A stretch of 64,000 bases of DNA from Posidonia oceanica (Eukaryota; Streptophyta; Magnoliopsida; Alismatales; Posidoniaceae): NCBI GenBank assembly GCA_037176725.1, contig JAZBRS010000054.1, positions 11,302,001 to 11,366,000 of the forward strand, given 5' to 3'. Below the pieces are notes generated by a model. That model worked only from the letters and a program-made list of their open reading frames with translations. It was not told where the DNA came from and made no database searches. Below are positions 1-11,383 of the stretch, one piece after another (the first letter of the stretch is position 1; each line of letters opens with the position of its first letter). The translations under genes were made by a program, and so were the position numbers.

Positions 1-3000
1 AAACCGGGTGCACGCTTCCTCTACACAGACACACACTCACAAGCCCCTCCTGCAACATACTCTTCCCCCTGCCCACACCTCACCTTTCGGCGTTCGCAGC
101 CTCACAGGCAACACCTCTCGCCGACCTCCTCAGTGACTGCCATTGCCTCTGCAACGCTGCCATCTCCTGCCCAAAACCAATTCCCAGCTCCTGCACGCCC
201 ATACCCAATCGAGTGCACCCAGTAGAGCAAAACCAACCCATCATTCTCCTTCCTCACTCACCACATCTGTGCGATTGAGAGTGCATCCTGGAGAGAAGAA
301 AAAAACCAGAGCTTCCACCCATCTCAGACCTGCAACTCCCACCTCACATACCTCTTCACACACACCCTCCCAGACCTTCAAATTCCTCTCTGACACTCAC
401 CAGACTACCAGCTTCCCAACCCAATCCTCAGTTCACCATCACACCCCCATCAGACCAAGCTCTCCACTACAAACACCTTCCCACAGCTCCTATCCAGAAC
501 CAGCCCAGAACCTTCAGCCCACTCCAGCCGTTCGGAACTCCCAACCAACCCCTCCACCACACTCGCCACACCTCCACGAGCCCAGATCACCACCCTGAGA
601 GAGCCAGAGAGCCACGAGCAAGCACAAGCTAAAATCTATAGCAAAGCCACCCAAAAATTCCAATTTCTGCCCTAGTGCACCGAGCTCATGCCTGAGCGCT
701 CCGGAAGCTCCGCCTCGATGCCACGAGCGACCTCCGACCGCCGTCGAGCTCCTTCAGCCTCCGCAGCTCCGTCACCAACCGCCTGCAACCGTCGGAGGCA
801 GACCGACGTCGTCAGAGCATTCCGGCACGCTTCAAAGGTAAGCAACCTCATTTCTTTACTCAGTGCATTCCATTCTTGCTTCCTAGGTAGTTATTTTTTA
901 GGATAGAGGCCTAGATTAAGTTTTTTGCTCCACCGTGGGGTCGTCCTCCCTGACAAGCCCCTGCGGTTCCGACGTCGTGGCTAGCGCACTCCGTCGAGCT
1001 CCGCAGCTCCAGACTTCGCCCCAAGCTTTGCCGGGCTACCAGCGAGCATTCCCAGCCCTCCGCGAGTAGTTCGCAGCCTTGCTCCACCTCCTCCGTCTCT
1101 ACAATTCGCCGGAGCCACCGCCGCCAAGTCAACCGGCCGCCTCACTGCACCAGATCCCTCCGAGCTCCGTCTAGTGCTTCGTCGGAGCCTCAGGTAGCTA
1201 GATCAGCACTGTCCGGCCTTCGCCACAGCCTCCAGCGCTTGTCTCGTCCTCTTCCTTCTCTGCGAGCCAGTTCCAGGTCGTCCGGGAGCTTCCGCCGCCT
1301 CAGCACCTCCACGACAGCATCGCTGCGTCTGCCTAAGCTCCGAGATGCTTCCCAGACTCCGCCGCAGCAGCTCCGCAACTTCCAGCAGCCGGCACGCCTC
1401 CGTCTTCTTCTGCAGAAGCACCACCGCGCCGTCAGACCGCCTCCGCCGCCCTCCTGCGCCGTCGAGACCAACAGAGCATCCGCCCGGACCTGTCGCAGCT
1501 TCCAGGGCCCTTGCGCCAGGCCGTCGCTCGCTGGATCACCACCACGCGCGCCTTCTTCTTCGTCAGCGGTGCTGCAGTGTCGGGCGACACTGTAGCACTG
1601 TTGATGAATAAAGTTCTGATTTTATTTTCATTGCATGCATTATCATAAATTGCAGTAGTTTGTTTTATTTACATCTGGGTCTAGCTTTGGTTTGAGTTTC
1701 ATTTAATTTTAAATTAAAACTATATTGCAATGCAATCTGGCCCTCTGTTGATTTTTATTTACATGCAAGTCCGTCATTTAAGTATTTAAATGCATCTAAA
1801 TATTAGTTTAAATGCATGCATTGCATTTTAGTCCTCAGATTTGTTTAAATTGCACTTCAGTCCATCTACATGGTTTGAAAATCATTTAAATGCATCTTAA
1901 AACCATATTGCATTAAAATAAAATGTCACATGTTTCCAGATTTACTTTTTAGTCCTTTGTTCAATTAGATTTTATTTAATGCATGTTTTAAATCTTATTT
2001 CATTACTGAAAAACCCAAAAAAATAGTTTAATTGCACATCAATCCTCATTCAGTTCATCCTTATCATTTAATCTGCATTTAAACTATATTGCATTGCTAA
2101 AAAAATCAAAAAATATGTTTATTTGCATATCAGTCCATCTGCATGGTTTAAAACTCATTTAATCTATAATTAAAACCATATTGCATTGTATTAAACATCT
2201 GTATGTTTATAAAATTGCATTTAAGTCCATCTATTGTGAATCAGTAGCTTTTTTTAAACTTATTTGCATTGCATAAAACCCCATCACTTTTTTTATTTGC
2301 ATACAGGTCCAAGCACAGCATGCATATCTTCTGTTTCTTTTCATTTTTTTATTGCAGTTGCATCCAGAACTTTTAAGTATTTGCATCTAGGTCCTTACAT
2401 CAACTGATTTCATTTAATATGCATTTTAGAACTTTATTGCATTGCTAAAAAATCTAGAAAAAACATAATAATTGCATGTCAGTCCCTGTCTTCAGTTTTT
2501 TGCATGTTTGCATGCCTTCTTTGCATTGCATTTAGGTCCTGCATGTTTTTAAAATTACATTTAAGTCCTTTCTTGCATTTTTGCATGCATATCTTGCTAT
2601 TAGCATTGCATTCAGCCTATGCATCATTGCATTAGCATTCTTGCATGCATTAGCCCTGTTTTGCACACCCTTAGAGACATTTTGCACATAGGCCCCTGTA
2701 GTTTCTCCAAATTACACTTAGGCCCCTGCACTTACACCCTTGCAAGCATAGCATCCCCATATCATTGCATATGTCCCCATGCATTCATTTGGGCATTGTT
2801 AGCCTTCTAACATGTAAGCCATCCATGCATTGTACGCATTTAGGGGCTAATTGCACTTAGACCCCTGCCTATCCCATCTGAAGCACTGCATAGTATCCAT
2901 TGCATTCCCATTTGCATCACATGCATCGTTTTGCGCACCTGCATCTGTTTTCCATGGCATCTGCATCGTTTTGCGTGCATGCATCTGTTTCTTTTGCATT

Positions 3001-4091
3001 TCGCCTCGTTTTGCGTGCCGCTTTCTTTTATTTGCATATCGCTTGCACTTTTGCATCGTTTTGCGTGTCCGCTTTGTTTTCTTATGAATTTGCCTCATTT
3101 TGTGTGCATGCATCTGTTTTCTTCCGCATTTGCACCGCTTTGCGTGCCCGCATCCGTTTCCTTTCGTTTTTGCATCGTTTTGCGTGCCGCCTTGTTTTCT
3201 TTTGCATTTCGCTTCGTTTTGCATGCCACTTTATTTTATTTGCATATCGCTTGCATTCTTGCATCATTTTGCGTGCCTGCCTTATTTTCTTTTGCATTTT
3301 GCATCATTTTGCATGCCTGCTTCGCTTTTCTTTGCTTGTCTCCTGCATTTTGCACCGTTTTGCATGCTCGCTTGCGTTTTCTCCTGTATTGCACCGTTTT
3401 CCGTACCCACTTTCGTTTTCCACTTGCATGTCGCTTGCATCGCATTATTTACCACAGTTTTGTTTTATCACCTGCATCTGCATTAGGACAATGATAGTTA
3501 CTGCCTAGGAGTTCTCACGAACTAGGGTTCGCCCAATCCGGAACACTAGCAGCGTTGTTGAGCACATAGCTTGCACGTTTAATTCCCTGCACGCATCTTA
3601 ACACTTAAAGCACGCATTAGAGCATGCATTCAGACATTCATTGCATTTAGGCACTAGGCTAGCATTTCCCTGCATTTGCGAGTGAGATAGCCTAAGAAAG
3701 ACCGATTTCTCGGACGTATCGAGGGTGCCTAACACCTTCCCCGTGCGTAACAGGAGTCCTTGCCCTTTCTCTTGGCCCGCAATGACCATTCCTTCATCCT
3801 AGGCACGAGTCATAGCATAGCATAGCATAGCACTGCATTGTGTTGCATTGCATCTCTTTGCATCCCTTTTGCTTCTGGTCTAGCATGTCTTTTCATGCAT
3901 TACCCTCGGTTTTCCTTGTCTCCTAATCTAATAGACTTGGTAGCGACTCTGATTTGTCTTATCATTTCTTTTTCCTCTTTTTGCTAGCGTTTCTGAGTCG
4001 AGTTTCCTTCCACGGATTCCACCGCATATAGTGACCCTAATGTCGATCGGTGCACGCGAGCTTTGGCATCGTGTATGGATTTGATATTTCA
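1..4091 (+). mobile_element. Partial long LTR of a Tat/Ogre-type Ty3/gypsy retrotransposon
   Basis: No open protein domain is visible. The last 600 bases contain a block (about 3690-3790) reading like the conserved LTR motif of Tat/Ogre elements: a 'gagggtgcctaacacctt' core followed by a 'ccgtgcgtaac' segment, then 'ttggtagcgactctgattt' near 3940. The sequence is C+A rich in 1-600, GC rich to about 1600, has an AATAAA at about 1608, then turns T rich with many GCATT/TGCAT words. A possible end is the CA at 4090-4091, after which LINE-1 reverse transcriptase sequence begins. The left end lies outside the window, so it is unclear whether this is a solo LTR or part of a full element. The family name rests on memory of the motif and is moderate in confidence. 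Confidence 0.5.
2930..3440 (+). repeat. Degenerate minisatellite of TTTTGCGTGC-type units
   Basis: About a dozen imperfect copies of a unit built on 'gcatcgttttgcgtgc' followed by a pyrimidine-rich spacer such as 'ttttcttttgcatttc'. Spacing is irregular at about 30-60 bases. The array keeps several frames open on both strands, which explains the long Phe/Cys/His-rich and Lys/Arg-rich reading frames here. It sits inside the Tat-type LTR fragment. Confidence 0.75.
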
Positions 4092-4903
4092 GGATTACTA
4101 CAAATAGCAGCTACAACATCATTTCCATGTGCTTGGCTACCAGGCTTAGTCCTATTTTGAATGCTTTATTAGATGATTCTCAATGTTCTTTCCTCCTAGG
4201 GCGCAACATTGGTGATTTTATTTGGTAGCCCAGGAGACTTTACATCTTTTGCATGCCTCTAAGACATCTGGTCTCCTTCTGAAACCCTATTTTGAAAAAG
4301 TTTTTGACAATGTAAATTGGGAATTCATTATTAACTCTTTAAGAGGTTTAGGGTGTGGGGAAAAATGGATACAGTAGATTAGGATGTGAATCTCAACTGC
4401 TAAGTTCTCGATTTTAATAAATGAGTCTCGAAAGGGTTTTTTGGGGCCTCAAATGGTCTTAGGCAGGGAGATCCTCTTTCTCCTCTCTTATTCATTGTTG
4501 CCACCCATATTCTCAATAGAATGCTTGCACTTACTGTGGATAATCATCTTATTGATGGCATTCAATATCCGAATAATAAACCCAAGGTAACAAACATTCA
4601 ATATGCTGATGACACTCTCATTTTCTTAGATCCTTCTAAGGAGCATGTGATTAATCTTAAAAGGATCTTATGTTGTTTTCAAACTTGTTCTGGCCTTAAA
4701 ATCAATTTCAGTAAATCCTCTATCACTGGAGTTAGGGTTTCTGAAGAACAGTTAAATAGATTTAGTGGCTTCTTGGGTAGCAATGTTCTTCCCCTTTCGA
4801 TCAAATACCTTGGTCTGCCATTGCATTTTAAGAGGACCTCCTACAATGACTAGGCTCCAGTGCTAGACAAACTTTCTTCACGATTAGACACTTGGAAGGC
4901 TAG
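4092..4903 (+). pseudogene. LINE-1 ORF2, reverse transcriptase fingers/palm (broken)
   Basis: Encodes part of a LINE reverse transcriptase, the enzyme that copies LINE RNA at a nicked target. Visible motifs in order are: 'ATRLSPILNALLDDSQC' (about 4150), a degraded first-Asp motif 'YFEKVFDNVNWEF' (about 4285), 'GLRQGDPLSPLLF' (about 4460), the catalytic box YADD at 4602-4613 (intact), then 'GLKINFSKS' and 'YLGLPL'. At least two frameshifts or stops separate the early motifs, and a TAG at 4851-4853 interrupts the otherwise continuous frame, probably from Trp. The frame 4521-4853 is the longest clean piece. The coding region stops at 4903, where the LTR element begins. Confidence 0.85.
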
Positions 4904-6219
4904 TGATGTGAATTTTAATTAACCGTAAGTGCACGGTGTACTATGTAGTACGTATGCAAAATACCGGTCGATCCCACAGAGAATAGAGTTTTAAAACGAA
5001 GAGATTAATTATCAGTTATTGAAAGGATGGTTGAGAGAGATGATGATTAAGAACTAAAGAATTAAATAGATGGCAACTAAACTAGAAGATGTAATCAGAT
5101 TAATTAAAACAAACCTTGGGTTTTGAATCCATTTATGTAGAATACAATATGCATGATTAAATCCACTCTTTGTCTCTCTTCATGTTCTAAATAGTTTACT
5201 CAATGGTTCTTATCCTAACAAGCATAATCTATATGCAACACACCATAAATTATCAAGTCCTAAGATAAAATCACACAAAATAAACTAAATCAAATGATAT
5301 ATGATAGATCTGCGATTATATACACAACTTCCAATGTATTCTTCCCTAAGCATAGAGTGAAAAGATATTATCAATATTAATCTATCAAAGTTTATCGAAT
5401 AATGAATGATCTATGTCATATACATCCAGTCTACATAATCGTAGCATTTAAGCATGAGAAGACAAAGAGAAACTAATCACAACATATGTATTACACAAAC
5501 TTCATCTAAACCCTAGATCTAAAAACTAGCCTAACATAATAATGGAAAACATCAAAATGTAAGAGAGGGAAGGAGAAGAGCAAGACATAAAAATAATAAA
5601 GAAATGAAATTGCATTAATAAAATACCTTGATTACAGAAACTAAGCTTGAGGAACTCTAAACAATGGAGGAAGAAAGCTTAAAACTAATGTGGAAGATGA
5701 TGGCCTCCTTATGTACAAGATCCCCCTCCTTATGGTTTACACAAGGGTACCTTTTATAGACTTACAAAGACTTGGCCGTCACATAAATAAATCCAGATAC
5801 AAATGAGGAAATTGAATTTCAATTACAAGATATTTTCAAGTTAACTCTATGATTGCCAAAGACGGAGTCCAAAATATCTTCTCCGGGCGCTTGGGAAGCG
5901 CCAGTTGTGCGCTTGGGCGCCTAGGAGGTGCCCAACTGGCCCGATTTTAGCTCCAACTTAGTCAATTCTGTTATAATATCTTCCTCCTCGTGTTCACACA
6001 CGTGGAAAAAGTATATTTAATATCTTACACGGATTTGCATTTCTTGTATCCTTGGAATTGCATTTCTTTTTGTCTTTTATCATTTTTCTTCCTTCTTTCC
6101 TCTTTTCTCTTCAGGTCCAAAGTTCTTGCACAAATTGCACAAAATACCTCGAGTACTATTATTTATGAATAAAAGAGATAAATATGGGCATAAAACATGT
6201 ACGAATAATGTGCTAATCA
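4904..6219 (-). repeat. 3' LTR of the non-autonomous element
   Basis: 1316 bases, aligned end to end with 10062-11378. Differences are mostly transitions and are clustered in the first 200 bases. Confidence 0.93.
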
Positions 6220-6233
6220 AATACCCCCATACC
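6220..6233 (-). other. Polypurine tract next to the 3' LTR
   Basis: Minus strand AGGTATGGGGGTATT directly abuts the LTR. A second, similar G-run (GGTATGGGGGGGAG on minus, about 7443-7458) lies 1.2 kb inside the element. Confidence 0.7.
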
Positions 6234-7709
6234 TATCTTTTGCTAGTCTTCGAGCAAAACAAACTCAAACAAAAGAAAGAAAAAATAAAGAAAGAAAGAC
6301 CTAAATCACTTTCGCAAGAATCACGATTGCACTTAGCACGTGCAACAAGCCTTTAAACTCCTAGGTTGCCCTAGTGGACGAGTGGTGTCTTGTGAGGGTT
6401 TGCAGCGGATCTACTCACAAAATCACAGAAGAAATGGAAAAATAAAGAAAGATAAAAAAGTTATTTACACTATCACTATCCACAATATTTTAACAAGTTA
6501 GGAAGCTTCTAAACTACCTTGAGTTTTTATTCTCCAGCTCTACCTCAAGTCAAGATCTCTCTCTCCTCCTCATGTCATGGAGACTCTTTCCTATCTTTCA
6601 CATCATCCTTCTTTACATTTGATTCAAATGTACCTTGTGTTTGTGAAAATATTCCTTAACAATGATTTTTAAGTCCAACCTGAACACCTTTTCTTCTCAT
6701 TTGAATAATTTAGAGAACTTTATTCTTGCTTTCTTAGGCTTTTTCTTGGCTACCTATTTATCGAGCTTTAGGTCGGTGATTCCCTAACCAGATGGCTTTA
6801 GGACACTAGGTGTTGAGACACTTCTAAGAACTTAATCACTCAAGTAACCAAGGCCACAAAGATAAGATTTTTCTTTTCCATGCTTTTGTCCTCCAAGCAC
6901 CTTTTTATGTGAATATCCAATGCTTCTTGAGGCACGGTTACCTAGTTACTTAGTGATTGTTAGACTTTCAGCAATCTCTTTTTTTTTTCTTTCTCTTTTT
7001 CTCTTTTGATGCTCTGGTGTTTCAGGTCTTCCTTTATTCTCCATAGTCAAGGACTAAAGTGTAAGTGCAAAATAAGGTACACATGTGCTTAAGAATAGTC
7101 CAGATGATGCTATTTTTTAGATTTCGTCTCCACTCTAGGATTTGAGAGATTCTATTTTATCAGTTTTACCTTTGAACTCCAACTCCAAGTTACTTATCCA
7201 CCCCTAGCTAGCTAAATTATTATGGATAATTCCTAATTTGTTTTTGTTTTTATTTTTATATATATATTTTTATTTATTTTTGGAGAAAAAATACACAAAA
7301 GATTCTAACTAAAGAAAATGAAAAGAAAACTTTTGTACATACAACTCTAACTCTAAGAAAACTTTATTTATTTTTATTTTTTTAAATGAAATGTCACACA
7401 AAAAACTCTAACCAAAGAAGATGAAAAAGACGCAAAGAAGACTCCCCCCCATACCTAAACCATGCACTGTCTTCAATGTATGCAACAATTGATATGATCA
7501 ATGAAAAATAATTGAAGTTAGAACAATGATACCTGATTCAGGATGGAGCACTTCTACTGCTAAGAAAAGAAAAATTATGTACATTTTATACATATTCACA
7601 ATTGAGATGCATGAAAATTCAAGACCTCATCAATCTCTGGGGCACAATCTCAATCTGGCCAAGGAGGCAGTCGGACTTTTGCAATCTCTTTTTCGGCCTG
7701 TTCAAGCCA

Positions 7710-8684
7710 CTATTGGACTTCTTTCAATCGGGCTTCATGAATTTCCCACAGTGCTGAAATTAGATCGGATAAGCCCATGTAATTTAATTGAATATGAAAT
7801 GAGGGCATGAGTTCATAATTGACTAGAGCTGAATGAAATGGCTTGACACAAAGCTCTAATTGTCCTATAGTAGATGGTAATGATGATGGCTCAGGCGGAG
7901 GGTTATACCACTTATTGGACTTATGGGTCCTACATTGGGTTAACTCATTGGCTTCTTCAACAAGCATTAATTCATCTTTGAAAATCTCCTCAAAACTATT
8001 GTCAAAGTAGCCTAGATCAAATTCAATTTCCTCTTCTATTTGGTCTTCTTTTTCTGAGAAATCTTTAATCATGTTAACATCAAATGTCTCATCTGGTTGA
8101 GGTTTTTTCGCAATAGAATCACTTAAAAGGGAAACCTCTGCAATGAATTGGTCTACCTGGCCAACTGGTTCTTTAGTGGGCTCATCTACTTGGGCTTGAG
8201 TTTCTATTTCAGGCATTAGTTGGACAGTACAGGGTTGATCAGGGGAGTTCCCATGTTGAGCAAGAAAGTTCCATTCCTCTCTCTCCTTTATAACTTTGAT
8301 TAGCTCACCTAATTGTAGATCTATACGATCTAGGGCATGAGTGTTGGCAATAGAGGTCTGCATATTTGCTTCCACTAGCTCTTCTATTCTCTTTTCTAGA
8401 CTTGTTGACCTAGTTTCATCTTCTTGTTGACAATCTAGAGGAGGAAAGGTTGAGTTGTATTGTGGGTCTGAATAAGGATAATGTTCAAAGTAATGAGATT
8501 GGACTTGATTGAAGCTAGACCCTCCATCATATGATCTTTGGGCCCATAAGAAATCAGGTTGACCCCAATTTAAATTGTAATTTGAGGCATAAGGATCACT
8601 TGACTCATTCCAAGGTCTTTGGGTTACATAATTGAATTGTTCAAATCCATATCCAACTTGATTCATTGGATACTCCATCCACAT
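7710..8684 (-). CDS. 324-aa protein of the non-autonomous LTR element, gag-tail-like
   Basis: An open frame with no stops on the element's sense strand. The N-terminal third is rich in Tyr, Asn and Trp ('NYNLNWGQPDFLWAQ', about residues 33-50) and resembles the region after the zinc knuckle in Athila-type gag. Residues about 95-135 form a likely amphipathic helix ('LEKRIEELVEANMQTS' and following). The middle is acidic, and the C-terminus (about 260-324) is unlike any domain I recognise. No CCHC knuckle, protease or polymerase is present. It may act as a packaging or RNA-binding remnant, or simply have persisted unbroken because the element is young. Start chosen at the first ATG of the open stretch; there is no upstream evidence for an earlier one. 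Confidence 0.6.
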   Translation of the reverse strand: MWMEYPMNQVGYGFEQFNYVTQRPWNESSDPYASNYNLNWGQPDFLWAQRSYDGGSSFNQVQSHYFEHYPYSDPQYNSTFPPLDCQQEDETRSTSLEKRIEELVEANMQTSIANTHALDRIDLQLGELIKVIKEREEWNFLAQHGNSPDQPCTVQLMPEIETQAQVDEPTKEPVGQVDQFIAEVSLLSDSIAKKPQPDETFDVNMIKDFSEKEDQIEEEIEFDLGYFDNSFEEIFKDELMLVEEANELTQCRTHKSNKWYNPPPEPSSLPSTIGQLELCVKPFHSALVNYELMPSFHIQLNYMGLSDLISALWEIHEARLKEVQ

Positions 8685-9449
8685 ATGAATATTTATCTCT
8701 TAAGGTTCAGGATGAGTATTTCAATTCTTCAGCTATTTTTAAATTATTGGGTTCGAATTTGAAAGTGAAATTTCTAACCCAAATTAGTGTAACCAACTGA
8801 CACAGGTTAGAGATGATGAAACCCTAAAGAAGATGAGAAGATTCTAGGAGATGAGAAGTAAAATCCTGATTCTATAGATAGGAGAGATGAAGAAACCTAG
8901 TCAGCACACCAATCAAAGAAACCCTAGAAATAAGGTTGACCTAAAAACAACTAGATAGCTCCTAACTTCCAAGTTAACCTTCGAGATTCTCAAATCAAAA
9001 TTCTCTAACCCAATTGGCCAGATCAGTGGAGGAAAATGGGAGGCTCCCCGTGCTTGAGCAACAGACCTAATTAAATAACCACTTGCCTTTTAAGGAGTAA
9101 CCTTGTGAACCACTTTTCTAGACACCAAGTTGGAAAAGAATTTTAAATTTGATTCACCCTTAAGCTCACTTGTCCTATTGAGCTAGAATCCTAGGGGCCA
9201 ATGTCTACTTGATTTTAATTTAGGCTTGGGTGAATGCTTTATGCTTGATATTGTTGTTTTTGGGCTAAGGAAGGGTGATGAAATCCTCACCTTATATTGT
9301 GCTATGGGTTATGCCCTTATGTACTTTGATATATGATATACAATTAATGATGCACAAACAAGTTGTTCTCTCCTACAAACTATGTGCTTCAATAGGCAAG
9401 AAATTAAGATAAAAACACGTACTTTTTCTCCAGAAATCTCCAACAATAA

Positions 9450-9930
9450 AATTTAAATTTCCAAAAATAGAAAATCTATATCTAGATGCACAAGATATGA
9501 TGCATGTCCTAGAAAGTAAGTTTCTATCTTATCATGAATTTTTGAATTTAAGTTCAACTTTAAATAACTCTCTTTTTTTTACTTTTGAGATCACAAAAAA
9601 TCCAACAAGATATGATGAAATTTAAAATCCAAAAATAGAAAATCTATATCTAGATGCACAAGATATGATGCATGTCCTAGAAAGTAGGTTTCTATCTTAC
9701 CATGAATTTTTGAATTTAAGTTCAACTTTAAATAACTTTCTTTTTATTTACTTTTGAGATCACAAAAAATCCAACAAAATATGATGAAATTTAAATTCCA
9801 AAAATAGAAAATCTATATCTAGATGCACAATATATGATGCATGTCCTAGAAAGTAGGTTTCTATCTTATCATGAATTTTTGAATTGAAGTTCAACTTTAA
9901 ATATCTTTTTTTTTTCAATTTTTTTTGATA
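9450..9930 (-). repeat. 168-bp tandem repeat in the leader of the non-autonomous element
   Basis: About 2.8 copies. The word 'aaaatctatatctagatgca' starts at 9471, 9639 and 9808, giving periods of 168 and 169. Copies differ at only a few bases. It lies between the primer site and the coding frame. Confidence 0.9.
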
Positions 9931-10037
9931 AAAAAGAAAAGAAAGATTAAAATAACGAATTTTTTTTATTATTTTTTTTAAAATAAAAACGGAAAGAAAG
10001 AAATAACCAACAATAAATCAATGTTATAAAAACACTA

Positions 10038-10055
10038 TCCCCGGCAACGGCGCCA
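10038..10055 (-). other. Primer binding site, tRNA-Asp type
   Basis: Minus-strand TGGCGCCGTTGCCGGGGA, complementary over 18 bases to the 3' end of plant tRNA-Asp as I remember it. It lies 6 bases inside the 5' LTR. Athila-like elements commonly use this primer. Confidence 0.9.
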
Positions 10056-10061
10056 AAAACT

Positions 10062-11378
10062 TGATGTGAATTTTAATTAACCACAAGTGCACGGTGTACT
10101 ATGTTGTACGTATGCAAAATACGGGTCAATCCTATAGAGAATAGAGTTTTAAAACGAAGAGATTAATTATCAGTTATTGAAAGGGTGGTTGAGAGAGGTG
10201 ATGATTAAGAACTAGAGAATTAAATAGATGGCAACTAAACTAAAAGATATAATCAGATTAATTAAAACAAACCTTGGGTTTTGAATCCATTTATGTAGAA
10301 TACAATATGCATGATTAAATCCACTCTTTGTCTCTCTTCATGTTCTAAATAGTTTACTCAATGGTTCTTATCCTAACAAGCATAATCTATATGCAACACA
10401 CCATAAATTATCAAGTCCTAAGATAAAATCACACAAAATAAACTAAATCAAATGATATATGATAGATTTGCGATTATATACACAACTTCCAATGTATTCT
10501 TCCCTAAGCATAGAGTAAAAAGATATTATCAATATTAATCTATCAAAGTTTATCGAATAATGAATGATCTATGTCATATACATCCAGTCTACATAATCGT
10601 AGCATTTAAGCATGAGAAGACAAAGAGAAACTAATCACAACATATGTATTACACAAACTTCATCTAAACCCTAGATCTAAAAACTAGCTTAACATAATAA
10701 TGGAAAACATCAAAATGTAAGAGAGGGGAGGAGAAGAGCAAGACATAAAAATAATAAAGAAATGAAATTGCATTAATAAAATACCTTGATTACAGAAACT
10801 AAGCTTGAGGAACTCTAAACAATGGAGGAAGAAAGCTTAAAACTAATGTGGAAGATGATGGCCTCCTTATGTACAAGATCCCCCTCCTTATGGTTTACAC
10901 AAGGGTACCTTTTATAGACTTACAAAGACTTGGCCGTCACATAAATAAATCCAGATACAAATGAGGAAACTGAATTTCAATTACAAGATATTTTCAAGTT
11001 AACTCTATGAATGCCAAAGACGGAGTCCAAAATATCTTCTCCGGGCGCTTGGGAGGCGCCAGTTGTGCGCTTGGGCACCTAGGAGGCGCCCAACTGGCCC
11101 GATTTTAGCTCCAACTTAGTCAATTCTGTTATAATATCTTCCTCCTCGTGTTCACACACGTGGAAAAAGTATATTTAATATCTTGCACGGATTTGCATTT
11201 CTTGTATCCTTGGAATTGCATTTCTTTTTGTCATTTATCATTTTTCTTTCTTTTTTTCCTCTTTTCTCTTCAGGTCCAAAGTTCCTGCACAAATTGCACG
11301 AAATACCTCGAGTAATATTATTTATGAACAGAAGAGATAAATATGGGCATAAAACATGTACGAATAATGTGCTAATCA
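10062..11378 (-). repeat. 5' LTR of the non-autonomous element
   Basis: 1317 bases, bounded by TGATGTG and GCTAATCA on the plus strand. On the element's own strand it begins TGATTAGC. A TATA box (TATAAAAG on minus, 10909-10916) sits in the expected place. At 11040-11100 GC-rich dyads occur, for example GGGCGC-N6-GGCGCC, in an otherwise AT-rich LTR. Confidence 0.93.
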
Positions 11379-11383
11379 GTTAG

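Larger units (their letters stand above)
4904..11378 (-). mobile_element. Complete non-autonomous LTR retrotransposon (Athila-like), minus strand
   Basis: Two near-identical LTRs of 1316 and 1317 bases start TGATG and end ATCA. They are flanked by a 5-base target duplication, GCTAG (4899-4903) and GTTAG (11379-11383), with one mismatch. A perfect 18-base tRNA-Asp-type primer site next to the right LTR and a purine tract next to the left LTR fix the orientation as minus. The 3.8-kb interior carries one 324-codon frame and no protease, reverse transcriptase or integrase, so it must depend on another element. By eye the LTRs differ at about 30 positions (roughly 2.4%), a modest age. Interior without coding: 6234-7709 is AT rich with an imperfect two-copy repeat at about 7265-7435; 8685-10037 is leader with a 168-bp repeat. 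Confidence 0.93.

Noticed and set aside
143..598. 151-codon Pro/Ser/Thr/His-rich frame
   Set aside because: Explained by C+A-rich sequence with few G; no domain, and it sits in an apparent LTR.
2851..3508. Long overlapping frames rich in Phe/Cys/His (plus) and Lys/Arg (minus)
   Set aside because: Produced by the minisatellite, whose units lack stops in several frames; no domain and biased composition.
3830..4080. Similarity of 'accgcatatagtgaccc' to 'accgtatatagtgccc' at 38870 and 63320
   Set aside because: Short and flanked by unrelated sequence; not enough to link the Tat-type LTR with the duplicated segment.
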